The notes under the pieces are model-generated. The model had not been told where the DNA came from. It worked only from the letters and a program-made list of their open reading frames with translations, and did not search any database. A stretch of DNA of 64,000 bases from Oegoconia quadripuncta (taxonomy: Eukaryota > Arthropoda > Insecta > Lepidoptera > Autostichidae): the NCBI GenBank assembly GCA_949316235.1, contig OX438743.1, forward strand, positions 33,635,242 through 33,699,241, given 5' to 3'. A program made the position numbers and the translations under genes. Shown one piece after another: positions 23,450 through 34,188 of the stretch (the first letter of the stretch is position 1; each line of letters opens with the position of its first letter).

Positions 23450-23695
23450 TAATAGTATAAATGCGAACGTTTGGATGTTTGTTTGTTTGATGCTCAATGA
23501 CGGCGAAACGGATGAACGGAGATCGATGAAAATTTGTATATAAGTAGAATATATTCTAACTATAGGTATACCTACCCCGGATTAAGACATAGGATATTTT
23601 TTATCCCGGTAAAGTGAGTAGGTAGTTCCCGTGGGATAAACAAATTTCTGCGATAAATTTATTCCACGTAGGCGAAGCCATGGGCGGAAAGCTAT
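23450..23695 (+). mobile_element. Helitron-like element
   Basis: AGTATAAATGCGAACGTTTG, CTCAATGACGGCGAAACGG, CCCGTGGGATAAACAAATTT and GGGCGGAAAGCTATT. Same family as 1357-1557. The terminal CTAG has become CTAT. Confidence 0.55.
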
Positions 23696-23834
23696 TAATA
23701 CATAAATTCATAACCTCATGACCTTCATCCCAAATAGGGTGGTCAGAGATATCCCAAATAATAATGTTTGGGTGTTCCAAACATTAAAAGTTTAATGTTT
23801 CAAATAAAATCAACGGTTCACCTTAAACGGTGAG

Positions 23835-23955
23835 CTGTGCAACGTTGAAACGTGCAAAACTATAGGTAGATGTTTTTTGGTGGAAAGTCCCTTAGTCGTC
23901 TTATACTACGCCTACGGGAAGAGACAGATTGGTTCTATTCTATTATGTGATAATG
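23835..23955 (-). repeat. TTTCGGCACGT family, minus fragment
   Basis: CAACGTTGAAACGTGCAAAA, TAGATGTTTTTTGGTGGAAA, CCCTTAGTCGTC and ACGGGAAGAGACAGATTGG are the reverse complement of the middle of the 905-1125 family. Confidence 0.5.
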
Positions 23956-25051
23956 TATGACGGACAAAATAAAAATGGCTAATGAAACTTTTTAAATCAT
24001 ATACCGTTTTACATTCCCCTCACTAATAAGGTAGTCGATGCTATAACACACGACCCCTCAACGGATCATTATCTTTGATGTTGATGCTCCTGACAGAACG
24101 ATTTATCTCACCGCCAATACTTCACGGCGGCGGCTATCAACAAGTGTCAAGACACGCATAAATCCAACCGCAGACGCCCTTAATTCCAACGATACGCCCA
24201 GAAACCTTCCGACGGCCGAAATGGCCGATATCCATCGGCGAAAGAAACTATTTGAACTTTATGAGGCCGTTTAAAATATTGTGGTATGATTTTTGTATAT
24301 TCTCCGAAGTTGTTTCATTAGTGTACTTATTTTTTTTATATTCATTAGACTTGTAGAGAGGAGGGTTCGAATATTATTTTATGGACATATGTTTTCGCGA
24401 TATTTCCGTCAGTTGTGAGCAGGTTTTAATCATTCTCATTGTTTGATTTCAATTCAACATTTATTAAACGGCCAAGTAATGCTCCGGAAATGAGAATCCC
24501 ATATACAATTTTATGATGCACTCTGGAGACACACTATAGAAAGCGAATGTTATGCCATATTTTGGCGTTCTATTATATTTTCGATTAGATTAATGCTTCC
24601 GCTACAAGAGAACTTTTTTTACAAGGTATTTCTACACCAGGTATATTTCACGTGGGGGCCTACCGATCAAAATATTTTTTATTTGAATAATATTTTTTTT
24701 TCTGTCCACACAAATTCATTAGCGTAAAATGCAAAGTCAATATTTAATATTTACACGAAGGCATTATTTCATGGTACCTAACCTATTCCAAATCCGCGTA
24801 CCATAGTTGGTTATTTTCATAGAAACTCAATTTAACTTCCAATACAGTGAGTTTCAATTGCTGTTGCAGTTTAAACAAAGGTAGTTGTGTGGGTAGATGG
24901 ATTTGTTTGTTTATAGCCGCACCCACGGTATTTACTATCGGTAGGTACAACTACTCGTATCCTCAGTCTCTTTGTCAATTTATAGAGCGAGCTTGCAGGA
25001 TTATTTATGCATTATCTATTCTATAATACAAAATGAGAAAGGTCACTAGTG

Positions 25052-25465
25052 AGTGATAGTTTCTAATTTCACGTGGGAATCCCCAAATTGTGCCTACCGG
25101 TTTTTTCTAATTCTTACATTAGCGAGTGTTTGCCCCCAGTGATCCCGTTTTTCCCATTCCCGTGAAATTTTCAAGATTTCCGGTTCCCGTGGATATTTTG
25201 GAAAATCCGTTCCCTTAGCTGATGTTTTCTGTCAATAAACTACTTTACCTGTCAAATGTCAGCTGTAGTTGTCGAGATTTCGTGTTTAGTCAGTGAACTA
25301 AGGTCAGTAGAAGCTGACATTTGACAGGTAAGTAGTTTATCGTATCGCTAAATTTCACGGGAACGGGAAAAACGGGATCACGGGGTTAAACACTCGCTAA
25401 TGTAAGATTTAGAAAAAATCGGTAGGCAAAATTTGGGGATTCCATGTGAAATTGGAAACTATAGA
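25052..25465. mobile_element. Long foldback MITE with nested inverted repeats
   Basis: Outer arms of about 120 bp: TTTCTAATTTCACGTGGGAA, CCCCAAATTGTGCCTACCG, TACATTAGCGAGTGTTTGCC mirrored at 25375-25465. An inner pair of about 27 bp (ACTTTACCTGTCAAATGTCA at 25242-25261 and TGACATTTGACAGGTAAGTA at 25316-25335) forms its own stem. A further decayed piece follows at 25507-25560. Confidence 0.7.
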
Positions 25466-25562
25466 CGTATCAAGCTGAACTAGGTAGTTTATATGTAGGA
25501 GACATTAGCTAACAACGGATTTTCCGAAATTCCCACGAAAACGGTAAAAATCGTAAGGGCCA

Positions 25563-25766
25563 AAATCAACCACGCGAATTGTGTCACACTACTTGCCACC
25601 GACTTCGCTTGGCTTACAGTTGGCTTAAAACAACCGCATATCGACTATATTTAACGTGCACTCCGAAGCACGGTAACATTCGTATTAAATTGCCTTTCGT
25701 GATCTCGTCAGACAATACTTAACTTGGCTAATTGAATGGCGATTGTGACTATGCCAGGAGTATCGT
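25563..25766 (-). mobile_element. 5S-headed SINE, minus, diverged
   Basis: AATCAACCACGCGAATTGTG, CACTCCGAAGCACGG, ATACTTAACTTGGC (reverse of the GTTAAG box) and GACTATGCCAGG, the reverse of a TGGCATAGTC A-box-like start. The TCAATTGAAGG block is lost. Confidence 0.55.
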
Positions 25767-26709
25767 ATCGTTAAGTGGTATCGTTAAGATCGGAGGAGAA
25801 CAATAAAGACTAAAGTTTTAGAAAACACATCTAAAATGCGACCCTTTTGTGTGTCGATTATCTCTTAACCATACGAACATTTGCTGGTATAAAACAGGAT
25901 AAATTCCTAACCTCGAGTATCTGATGATTGCCAACTCAGATCTCAATGCCTCTATTATAAAAATAATAGATTTGTTATGAGAGATGTATGTTTTCCAAAT
26001 CCCCAACAGTAAAAGCACAGTTTATAAAAGAGCGCTCTTTCACTAGAGTTTCCAGCTCCACGAGTGAAATCCACAATTTTATACGGGCCACTAGAATGAA
26101 ATAAGACATTCCATTTGTTTCCACCCTCACTCGCAGCCGACTTCGCTGAGGTGTGATATCATACAAATTGAATAGTTTCGGTGGCAGTATTTGGTTTTGG
26201 CGGCTGAATCTATACATAAATTTTAGCATTTCAAAGGGCTATTGATTTTGTATAGGAAGAATTGTCAAAGGTTGGTAAGGCATTCATAGTTCTGGTGCTG
26301 CAGATGCTTAAGAAATATGTTACATCCCGTTAATCATATATTTCTATTAATCACAAGTTAAGAGTATGGACCTTAATCATATCTGATGTCAAGTGAAGAT
26401 ACCGCCGCTTCCCAGTATCAGCTACATGAGCTAGTCAAGCGAATAATGTTTGTTCAAGAAACGTGACCATCGCAATATTATTATTGCGAACTCATCAGCT
26501 GAAAGTGCTTCACGGAAGCGGGATATCTAAGAAGCCCTTTCTTCCGTATCGTAAACACCAAAACCGTTTGAAATGTGAAATTTGTTGCATCCAACCGAGC
26601 TTTAAGAATTAGTAACAATTCGATGTACTTACATCAATGTACATCATGTACATGATGTAAGGACTTGCTTACATCGTAAAGTAATATTGTTAATCGATAT
26701 AAAAAAAGG

Positions 26710-26856
26710 CCGCCTCCGTGGCGCAGTTTAACAGCACAAGGTTTACAAAGTGATGTCGACTCCCAGCGCGTTTCATATTGTATGGTGGCAAGGCATTTTT
26801 AAAATGTCTGCCTGAGCTACGCCATCTTATTGCAGTCCGCCGCTAAGCAGCAATGT
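26710..26856 (+). mobile_element. SINE family 1, 5' half
   Basis: CCGCCTCCGTGGCGCAGTTT through GCCGCTAAGCAGCAATG. The 3' half is absent here. A diverged family-1-like piece (GACCTCATCTCATTTCATTG) at 27145-27200 could be its displaced tail, which would mean about 290 bp were inserted into this copy. Confidence 0.7.
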
Positions 26857-27247
26857 TGTATTTGTATTTATTTATTTATCTAAAATGTTACAAACATATA
26901 TTAACAGGTGTCACAAAAACCTACATAGGTTTATCCGAACACGTACCTATGTCATCATCGGACACTCATGCATGACATAGTGATTCCTACTATAGTTTAT
27001 AATTACTTATTTATTAATCTCCCTACACACACCTACAGAGATGACTATATCACTTATAAGTCTAGACGAAAACAAAAATTAATAATTAATGTTTTGCGAC
27101 TGTTTGAGATTATATTGCCATTTCTAATCAGTTTGGGTTTTCGGGCGAGCGCGCTTCTCCCTGCGACCTCATCTCATTTCATTGAGGCGTGATTGAGATC
27201 TAGTTCTGCCGTAATTATTTTAAATGAATATTGCGATTATATTTTTA

Positions 27248-27566
27248 TCAACATCCTTACGTTCCCATTATTGGGGCATAATCTCTTCTCACGAGGAAAG
27301 GACCATATCCTTTAGCTTAGTCCTTCTAACGGTCCCAGTGTGGATTGGTAGATTTTTGTCAGACTAATGGCAATCTGATAGAGTTTTCGTGTTGCCTCTA
27401 TAGATCATCGACTTTGCTTAACACCTGTTTCGGGTTACAAACAACCTGAAGCATGAAAACACTCATATGAAAACTCCGCTAGTGTTCACCCAGATGGACA
27501 CACGTCGCAGACGTCGCTTAATTCGGTAATTGAAAGGAATAGCGAATGCGACTACGCCAACAGCTA
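27248..27566 (-). mobile_element. 5S-headed SINE, minus, near full-length
   Basis: Left end CATTATTGGGGCATAATCTC; right end with TCACCCAGATGGACACACG (reverse of the 5S-like C box), GACGTCGCTTAATTCGG (reverse of the A-box part) and GCGACTACGCCAAC (reverse of TTGGCGTAGTCGC). Both promoter-like parts survive, though mutated. Confidence 0.65.
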
Positions 27567-28314
27567 CATAATTTTATATAATCCTTTATTTTAAATATTA
27601 ATTCTATGGTAGGTACGTTATATGTACTTCAATGTCTATAAAAGTCAGAGTTGACTAACAATAAGTGCACAATACAATTCTCAAATCGCAATACAACAGG
27701 GTTATTTATGAAAGGACTCTCAAACAATTTGCGACCACTGATTCCGGATTATTCGGCCAGTGAGCGGATAAAAGGCGAGAAGCTTGCCCACAGCTATCTC
27801 AGGAAGCCACTCATATTTCCTACTGTATCGACCTCCTCGGTAATCCGTACCATCCAACGCAAAAATCTTAAACAGAAATAGAATCGTGAGCGAAAAATTA
27901 GACACAAACTTTTCACAAATGATTGATCTGTTTTGAGATCAACTTTGTTATTTCATAAATTAATCTTTTCCAGTTATTTATCTTTGAAGATCTCTTCTTG
28001 AAGATCGATTTATGGAAATGTGCAGAATATTGCCGTGTGGTTGTTGAGAAAAAAGAACTGAAATAGAGTGTCGTGAAATACGACTGCATCGATAACAGCA
28101 TAATAGTAGTAGATCATTGATGACAACAATGTCATCTGCGGATCCAAATTACGTATAGTCGTGGAACAGTTTAAGTTATTGATGACGCAGAACATTAGTA
28201 TGAAATAAAAAGCCTGAAACTTTTCAAAAATTTCCTTAGAAATTCCCCAATATATCATATAACTTGTATTTGGAATTACCACTTCTTCCGACGCAAATGT
28301 GTTACAAGTTTGAA

Positions 28315-28480
28315 GAATGGCATTGTATCGCCAAAACGACTGAACCTATTTTAAAACTTTTTGTATTTACGAAAGTTGGTTTTGCGAGATCGTTCTTGAC
28401 AATATTTGATGATAATCGGTCTAACCGTTTCGAAGATATTTAACTTTTAAGAGGATTTATTCTGTACAGTGGGGTCATTG
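28315..28480 (+). repeat. Fragment of the same dispersed family
   Basis: GATGATAATCGGTCTAACCG, TTTCGAAGATATTTAAC and GGGGTCATTGGATAAAT fit the 3' half of the family. Weak match. Confidence 0.35.
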
Positions 28481-30526
28481 GATAAATAAAGAGAAATGGA
28501 TTCTTTTTAAATACAGAATAAATCAAAAAGTCACTCTGGCATATGCATTTGAGAAGCCTAAAAGTTTATAAATAATACCTAAATAGCTTTTATGGGGATT
28601 ATTTTCCAGAATTCACGATTATAAAAAAGTTTGTTAATTGTTTTATATAATAATAATAACTGTAGATAATGCGTTCATGTAAAAATGTGAGGAAGACAAC
28701 ATAATACTAACTTTTACCCATCGATTTTCATGAAACATTAACTTCAATCTACAAAATTAATGTCAAAGTAAAGGTACAATCTCAATCTATTCGTTCCCAA
28801 TTTATTTTTGATTCATATATTATCCAAACTTAGGCCAGATACGGGAAAAGTTTCAATTGAGTTGCTTCGTCCAAAGAAAAATTGTTAAAGTTTCGCCTGT
28901 GACAATATTGAGGTGAGTCGGCGATTCAGTATTACGGAGAAAATTGTGGAAATTAATAAAGTATGTACAAAGCGTTGTACACTCCTTAGCTAGCAATAAT
29001 GAATTTTTAATGTAATCAATAGTTAACGAGTATTTATTTTAGTCAGTTTTTATTATATGCACAACGGGTTAGATTAAGTTAAAATATAGGTAAATCAATA
29101 CGTGATACAGACCATAGTCAAATTAGAGGTAACTTGTGAAGTGCATCTGTATGAGATGGCTAGCATTGCAGCTATAAGGAATCGTAATTCGAGACTAAAC
29201 CTAAATTATGGAGTATTTTATTTATGTATTCACAGACTTTGAATTTTGTCTTTAACTTCCATATTTGCTATTGATGTACAGTGTATAATATATAAATATT
29301 TGTCTCTTAGATCTTTAATGAAAACAGCTGTTGCGGTTTACATATTCGCAAGCATGTATAACCTGTACGACAATAGCAAGAACCTGAGCATACAGGGTTG
29401 AAAATACAACCGAGATGCCTTTGCCATAAGTTTGCAGACCATTATCCTTTTGTATTCTACCAACATTGTTATAAAGGCTGTGCTGCCAAGGTTTGCGTTG
29501 GTGTTATGACAATTTTATTTTTCTGAACTGCTATTGTGTACAAATCGTAACTTCACCAGGAAAAACTAATATACGGCAAGCCGCAAAGTTTGTCGGAATT
29601 GTCGTCCACATATGTACATTTGGGAGCCTAAGCTAACAACTGATATTCGAGCTATCCCGCCCTGATGCTATTGACTATTGGCTTATTTGTACTGACCCCC
29701 CGTAACCCCACGCCAAACAAGAACCAACAACAAAGTTCAAGTGGAACACATTGAGCCGTTTGACCTATCAGGATAGATGGGATCGTTTGGATTTGCTTAC
29801 GACGATTTCTATATTCCTGGCAGTCATGTATTTTTTTCGATCAGCTTATTCAGAGATTCGCCTTCATTGTAACTATGTGTGGTAGTAAATGGGTATGACG
29901 TTCCACTCATTTTACCATGTTCCACTGCTACGAGTTTATATTTGTAGAAGAGTTATATAGTAGATAAACGACGACATTTGTTATATTATGGGTTAGAATT
30001 TACTAGAAAATAAATTTGAGAGATAAATAAAAACTCGGACGTTTTGTCGGGCGGAGAAACATGCTCAACAAAAGTCAGTTAGCTCGTCTTTAGTGTGGAG
30101 CCCCAAAAATATCTGCGATCGCCTACCCACTAACTAAGAAAAAAGCTATGCAAACAGGTTTATGTGTTCTGTAGACTGTTGAGGTAATAGAAAAATGTGA
30201 ATGAAAAATGGTAATAGTAAAAAAAAGTGAATCTGTCATTGTATGAATTTAGAAGCAATTGAGAACTAGCATTTTCCATGAAATCTAACCATTTTTATTT
30301 CGATCACACATTATAAAAAAAGACTAATAAGCGGGAGAATATGATGGCTTACCGAGCTTCCTATCAACATTCCCGTTTTCAAGCTAATTGTAAATTGTTT
30401 TAAACTATCTAACCAGAACAAAGGAAAACAATATAATTCTGAGTAACACTGGACATAATCTTTAAACTTAATAGGTTTCTTACACCACGACCGCTTTGTG
30501 TTACTTACTCCTGAACATTTATGTTA
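28481..30526. other. No gene recognised
   Basis: A+T-rich, non-coding, with only a SINE tail scrap at 29052-29075. The stretches 23956-25051, 25767-26709 and 27567-28314 are similar, except for a G+C-rich tract at 24050-24250. Confidence 0.45.
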
Positions 30527-30880
30527 TTATGAGGTAAAAGATTCATCATTCAAACCTAGAGCTCTGGGCTCTGCCATATTTGATTGATCAATACTCTCCT
30601 CTACATTTAACCTGATTTCATTGTAAGTATTATTATTACTTGGTGATAAATCAGATAGGAATTCTGGGGTATTGTCTGCATGATCAGATTTTAGGGCCTC
30701 ATTAATAAATTTTCTGTTTCTCTTGTATAAATTCCGATTATAATCTCCCACCTTCATATAGTTAGATTTTGAGATTAAATCTGAGGTACATAATAAATGG
30801 TATGTATACCTATTTAACCTTTTTCGCATTGAAACAAGAAGAAACGCCAGTGGCACGCGCGACCTTTCGTTTCGTAGACA
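30527..30880 (-). pseudogene. Unidentified minus-strand open frame, possibly transposon-derived
   Basis: The minus strand has 109 open codons (30856-30527), polar and Asn/Ser-rich, with MRKRLNRYTYHLL, YNRNLYKRNRKFINEAL and NTPEFLSDLSPSNNNTYNEI. Just upstream, in another frame, is MSTKRKVARATGVSS up to a stop. That pair of frames could be the frameshifted beginning of one gene. No known motif is visible and I cannot assign it. The length is above what chance usually gives in this A+T-rich window, and the composition resembles N-terminal parts of transposon proteins. Confidence 0.3.
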
Positions 30881-31094
30881 TTATTCTCTGTCTGGTGAAA
30901 GTTTGCCCCATGGGAAGGGGAGATTCATAACGCACTTATAGGAAAATATGTTATAATAGGAGACAAGGCGTTCTCAGAATATCTTGATATTTCTAGTATG
31001 GTAAATTCTAGGGTATTGTGTTCATAACTGGGGTTATATATATTTTTTTATATAACTTTTTTTATATATATAATTTAGTTATAGTAACACCTTA

Positions 31095-31262
31095 AGTATC
31101 TGCATACAACGAGGAAACGCTGCCAGCGTTTTGGGTACCTTGCCTCGCGGCCTCAATTTTTTACATTTGTTCTAGTTTATATTTAAATTCCATATCTTTA
31201 TTTGTTACTGTTTTTAAATAAATATATATTTAACTATTTAGTTATATAAAAATAAAGAAAAA
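31095..31262 (+). mobile_element. Probable non-LTR 3' tail
   Basis: CGAGGAAACGCTGCCAGCG, TTGGGTACCTTGCCTCGCGG, then an A+T-rich stretch ending AATAAAGAAAAAAAAG. The layout (short G+C-rich coding end, A+T-rich 3' part, A tail) is that of a 5'-truncated non-LTR copy. Confidence 0.45.
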
Positions 31263-32003
31263 AAAGCAACAGGTGGGCACTGGTATCTAGAGCATTCAGA
31301 TTTTCTCAGTATTTTTTTCTAGTATTGCGGGCCCTAAAGAGACATGATCGTGGCCATAATGATTTACACTTGGTTTCGAATTTGAAGGGTTCAAACTTTT
31401 TATAAAATTTAAATAAGAGCCTTATTAATAAGCTAATGCCTTACGACCATTTTTGCCTGTTAGAACCTCCAAAATATGTATGAAGAGTTATCTATAACGT
31501 TGAAACTTTCAGTTTGCGTATCGCGTTTTCTAGGGTCAACAAAATTAGATATTGTATTCTTTTTTAATTTATTGGGCGTGTGGTAATATTCTTTTTTTGA
31601 TTCAATCAGCAATATTGAAGTTTGTCAAAGGGAGGAATTTTTGTGTTTTTTATTAAAATTTATTTCAAAAACATTAATACTCCAAGACTCGATAGTGGTC
31701 CGATACGCACTTGACCTATTTTTGTTAGCCTATTGGGCGGGCATAGCAGTGTATAAAAATACGTTCAACATTAACTGTCTTTGATTAAATCTGCTTTTAT
31801 GTAAAGGGTTGTTTTACTGCTGAGCAAAGGTGTCCGAATTTCTTGCGAACTGACACCCACTGTCCATTGGCCGTTGTCCGCGGCGACTTCAGTGCCCGTT
31901 ATGTTAACGATTATGTAACAGTTTCTCTTCTCCTGCCCGAGTACATAAGTTGCAGGTTCATGATGAATTAAATTTTAATTGTTGGTGTCTCTCTTGTTCA
32001 CAG
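31263..32003 (+). other. Sequence upstream of ASPP exon A, intron-like
   Basis: No coding exon. The last 180 bp (31820-31990) become less A+T-rich and include CCATTGGCCGTTGTCCGCGG. This could be regulatory. The end is the acceptor of exon A. Confidence 0.45.
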
Positions 32004-32150
32004 TTGGGGGAAGGGGTGGAGCTGACGCTGGGTGAGCTGCGCGCGATGGCGCTTAGGCAGCAGCAACAGATCGACACCCAGCACCAGCTGCTTTGCGCCA
32101 AGGAGCAGCGGCTACGGTATCTCAAGCAGCAAGAGGCCAGGCAGCACCAG
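32004..32150 (+). CDS. ASPP: ASPP family protein, internal coiled-coil exon A
   Basis: This is an internal exon of an apoptosis-stimulating-of-p53-protein (ASPP) homologue. ASPP proteins are scaffolds that bind PP1, RASSF8 and polarity or p53-family partners at junctions and in the cytoplasm. The exon is 147 bp, 49 codons, phase 0 at both ends. It follows a pyrimidine-rich tract ending in CAG and is followed by the donor GTGACA. Seen: a leucine/glutamine-rich heptad coil with the motifs [28 protein letters not shown] and a Q/H-rich end. Known: human ASPP2 has LTLAELQEMASRQQQQI and KEQRLKFLKQQ at the corresponding place, just after the ubiquitin-like domain. The exon is clearly richer in G+C than its flanks. 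The open frame runs upstream into the intron, so the methionine at 31950 is not the gene start. Upstream exons lie outside the window or were not recognised. Confidence 0.9.
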
Positions 32151-32241
32151 GTGACAATCTAGCAGTTAGCTATACTTACCTAATTAGCAGAATGTGGTAG
32201 TTGCTGTGTCGAAGAGGCTGTGACATAAATCCCAATCCCTA

Positions 32242-32387
32242 TCCCAACTAATATTATAAATGCGAAAGTTTGTGTGTGTCTATGTATGTTCCTAAACGAC
32301 TGGACGGATTTGAATGAAATTTGATTGGTGGATCATTGATTGTGATGAAATCTTCCACGCGGACGAAGTCGCGGGCAGAAAGCTAGT
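32242..32387 (+). mobile_element. Helitron-like element just inside the ASPP intron
   Basis: Starts TCCCAACTAATATTATAAAT and ends GACGAAGTCGCGGGCAGAA then AGCTAGT, 146 bp. It has a 5' TC and a 3' CTAG end as expected for a Helitron, and lies 92 bp downstream of the exon A donor. No coding capacity. Confidence 0.65.
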
Positions 32388-32404
32388 ATTTAATAATTAT
32401 ATTT

Positions 32405-32700
32405 ATATTAGTTGTCTGTGACTCTGCGGTTAAGACGCGGTCTCCTAATTTGGGAGGTCCGGGTTCGATTCCCAATTTTAAATTTAATTTCTTATGTGCA
32501 TTTATCCGACTGCTCTTAAAACGGTGAACGAATACATCGTGAGGAAACTTGCATGCCTGAGAAATAAAAATTTCAGGGGCATGTGAAGTCCCCAACCTGC
32601 ATTGGGCCAGCGTGGTGGACTATGGCCCATACTCCCTCATTATACGAGGAAAGGCCTATATCCCTGCAATGGGATATTTACGGGCTACGGCAGTATATTT
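32405..32700 (+). mobile_element. tRNA-headed SINE-like repeat (family 3)
   Basis: GTCTGTGACTCTGCGGTTAA and GGTCCGGGTTCGATTCCC give an A-box/B-box pair about 45 bp apart, as in a tRNA. Then ATTTCAGGGGCATGTGAAGT, the CCAACCTGCATTGGGCCAGC block and GTGGTGGACTATGGCCC. The body end is shared in kind with the 5S-headed family. A minus-strand scrap (TGGGCGTTGGGGACTTCAC) lies at 54316-54365. Confidence 0.6.
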
Positions 32701-33304
32701 ACCGATCAATGAACATCATTATCATTTCAGGTTGTCTCTAGTCCAAGGACAGTCTTTTACAAATTAACATTAATATGTAAACGGAAAAATGTCCAACCGT
32801 ATATCGAGAATTTTTATCGATACTTTATACACTCTTATCGCGTGTAAAATAAATCGCGAATTCTACCTCAGTCTGTTGATTTCACACCGGCGCGGCGGCG
32901 CGAGCGAAACTTCCTTATTATCTGTCACCGTTTGGCGGCTCATTTACCACACAGCGACAACAAACCCATTTGTTTGATTAAATAAGTTAGTATTTGTCTT
33001 GGACAGAAGCTTGGTAATTGTCCGAGTAATTCTTTATTATCATCATCAGTCTATCCTTATTTACTGCTTGACCGTCGGTTTTCCAGCGGACAACTTTTGC
33101 TGAGACGTGGTCTCCACTCCAGAATTTTTTTTTGTTCGATGACAGATATGGCTGGGCTATTGTCACTTTACTAATTCTTTGAGCTATGTTTGCAACTTTA
33201 GTTGTGCGCGCAATCTTATAGTTCAGAGAAATTTCGAACATAACTTTACATACGCTTGCTATTGCATAAATTGATTTATGCTAAATCAATCAGTTTTTAT
33301 TTTT

Positions 33305-33700
33305 AAGCCCCGACGAAAAACTAACGGGGTTGTGTGTGTGTGTCGAGTCTTTCTCCGGCTGTATCTCAGTAATAAGTGGTCCGATTTGAGTTCGATTTTT
33401 TTTATATTAAAAACTAAACGAGGGACGTCCTAGCCAAGTATCGAAGATATTTATAGCTTTACACAGTTTTTGGCGTATTTTTCGAGGATCATAGTTTTCG
33501 AGGGTTTTCTAAATTTGTATTTTTTTTTATATTTACGATTAAACTCGGATATCGGTTCTTAGCCATATTTGATGGAAATCATTTAAGTCGTTTCGAAAAT
33601 ATTTAGCTTTTAACACAGTTGCTTTCGTCTATCTGGATGAATACCCCGAGGATTTATTTGTTTCCTCGAGGTGTTTTCAAAATTTTACCTATAGCTATTA
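33305..33700 (+). repeat. Dispersed repeat with CGACGAAAAAC start, copy 1
   Basis: Starts CCCCGACGAAAAACTAACGG, then a GTGT run, TATCTCAGTAATAAGTGGTC, CGATTT and TTTATATTAAAAACTAAACG, later GTCTATCTGGATGAATACC. Related copies are at 43605-43960 and 59270-59630. Unclassified family. Confidence 0.6.
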
Positions 33701-33976
33701 ATTTATTATAAAGCTTTTCTATCCTTTAGTATAGTTCAGTTGAATACTCATCTTTATTGCCTTTTGAGATATCTGAATAGTATATTAAGGTTAAAATTGT
33801 AAGATTAGAGTGGATCTAGCAAATAGACGTTAATGAAATTCACCGTGAAAGTGGTTTCCGTTCATTAATTCAGCGTAGTCATAAACGCGGTACATGAAGG
33901 CTGGATATTAAAAGCTGGGTAAGAAAACGAGGTAAATCCTAACTAGTACGGATGCAATACATTCAGATAGCTAGTC

Positions 33977-34188
33977 CTCCTGGCTAGCTACCACCATCTT
34001 ATCTAATTCTGCCGCCAAGTAGCAATGTTAATAGCATTGTTGTGTTCCGGTTGTCAGAGATAAGATAGCCAGTCCTTCAAATGTGTTGGGGTTTCCGGGT
34101 CAGTACGCTTCCACATTCGACCTCATCTTCACTTAACATCAGGTGTGATTGAGGTCAAGTAGCAAACCGTTATGCATAAAAAAAAAAG
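33977..34188 (+). mobile_element. SINE family 1, 5'-truncated
   Basis: Begins at CCTGGCTAGCTACCACCATC and runs through GGGTTTCCGGGTCAGTACGC, CTTAACATCAGGTGTGATTG and ATGCATAAAAAAAAAA. The tRNA-like head is missing. Confidence 0.75.
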
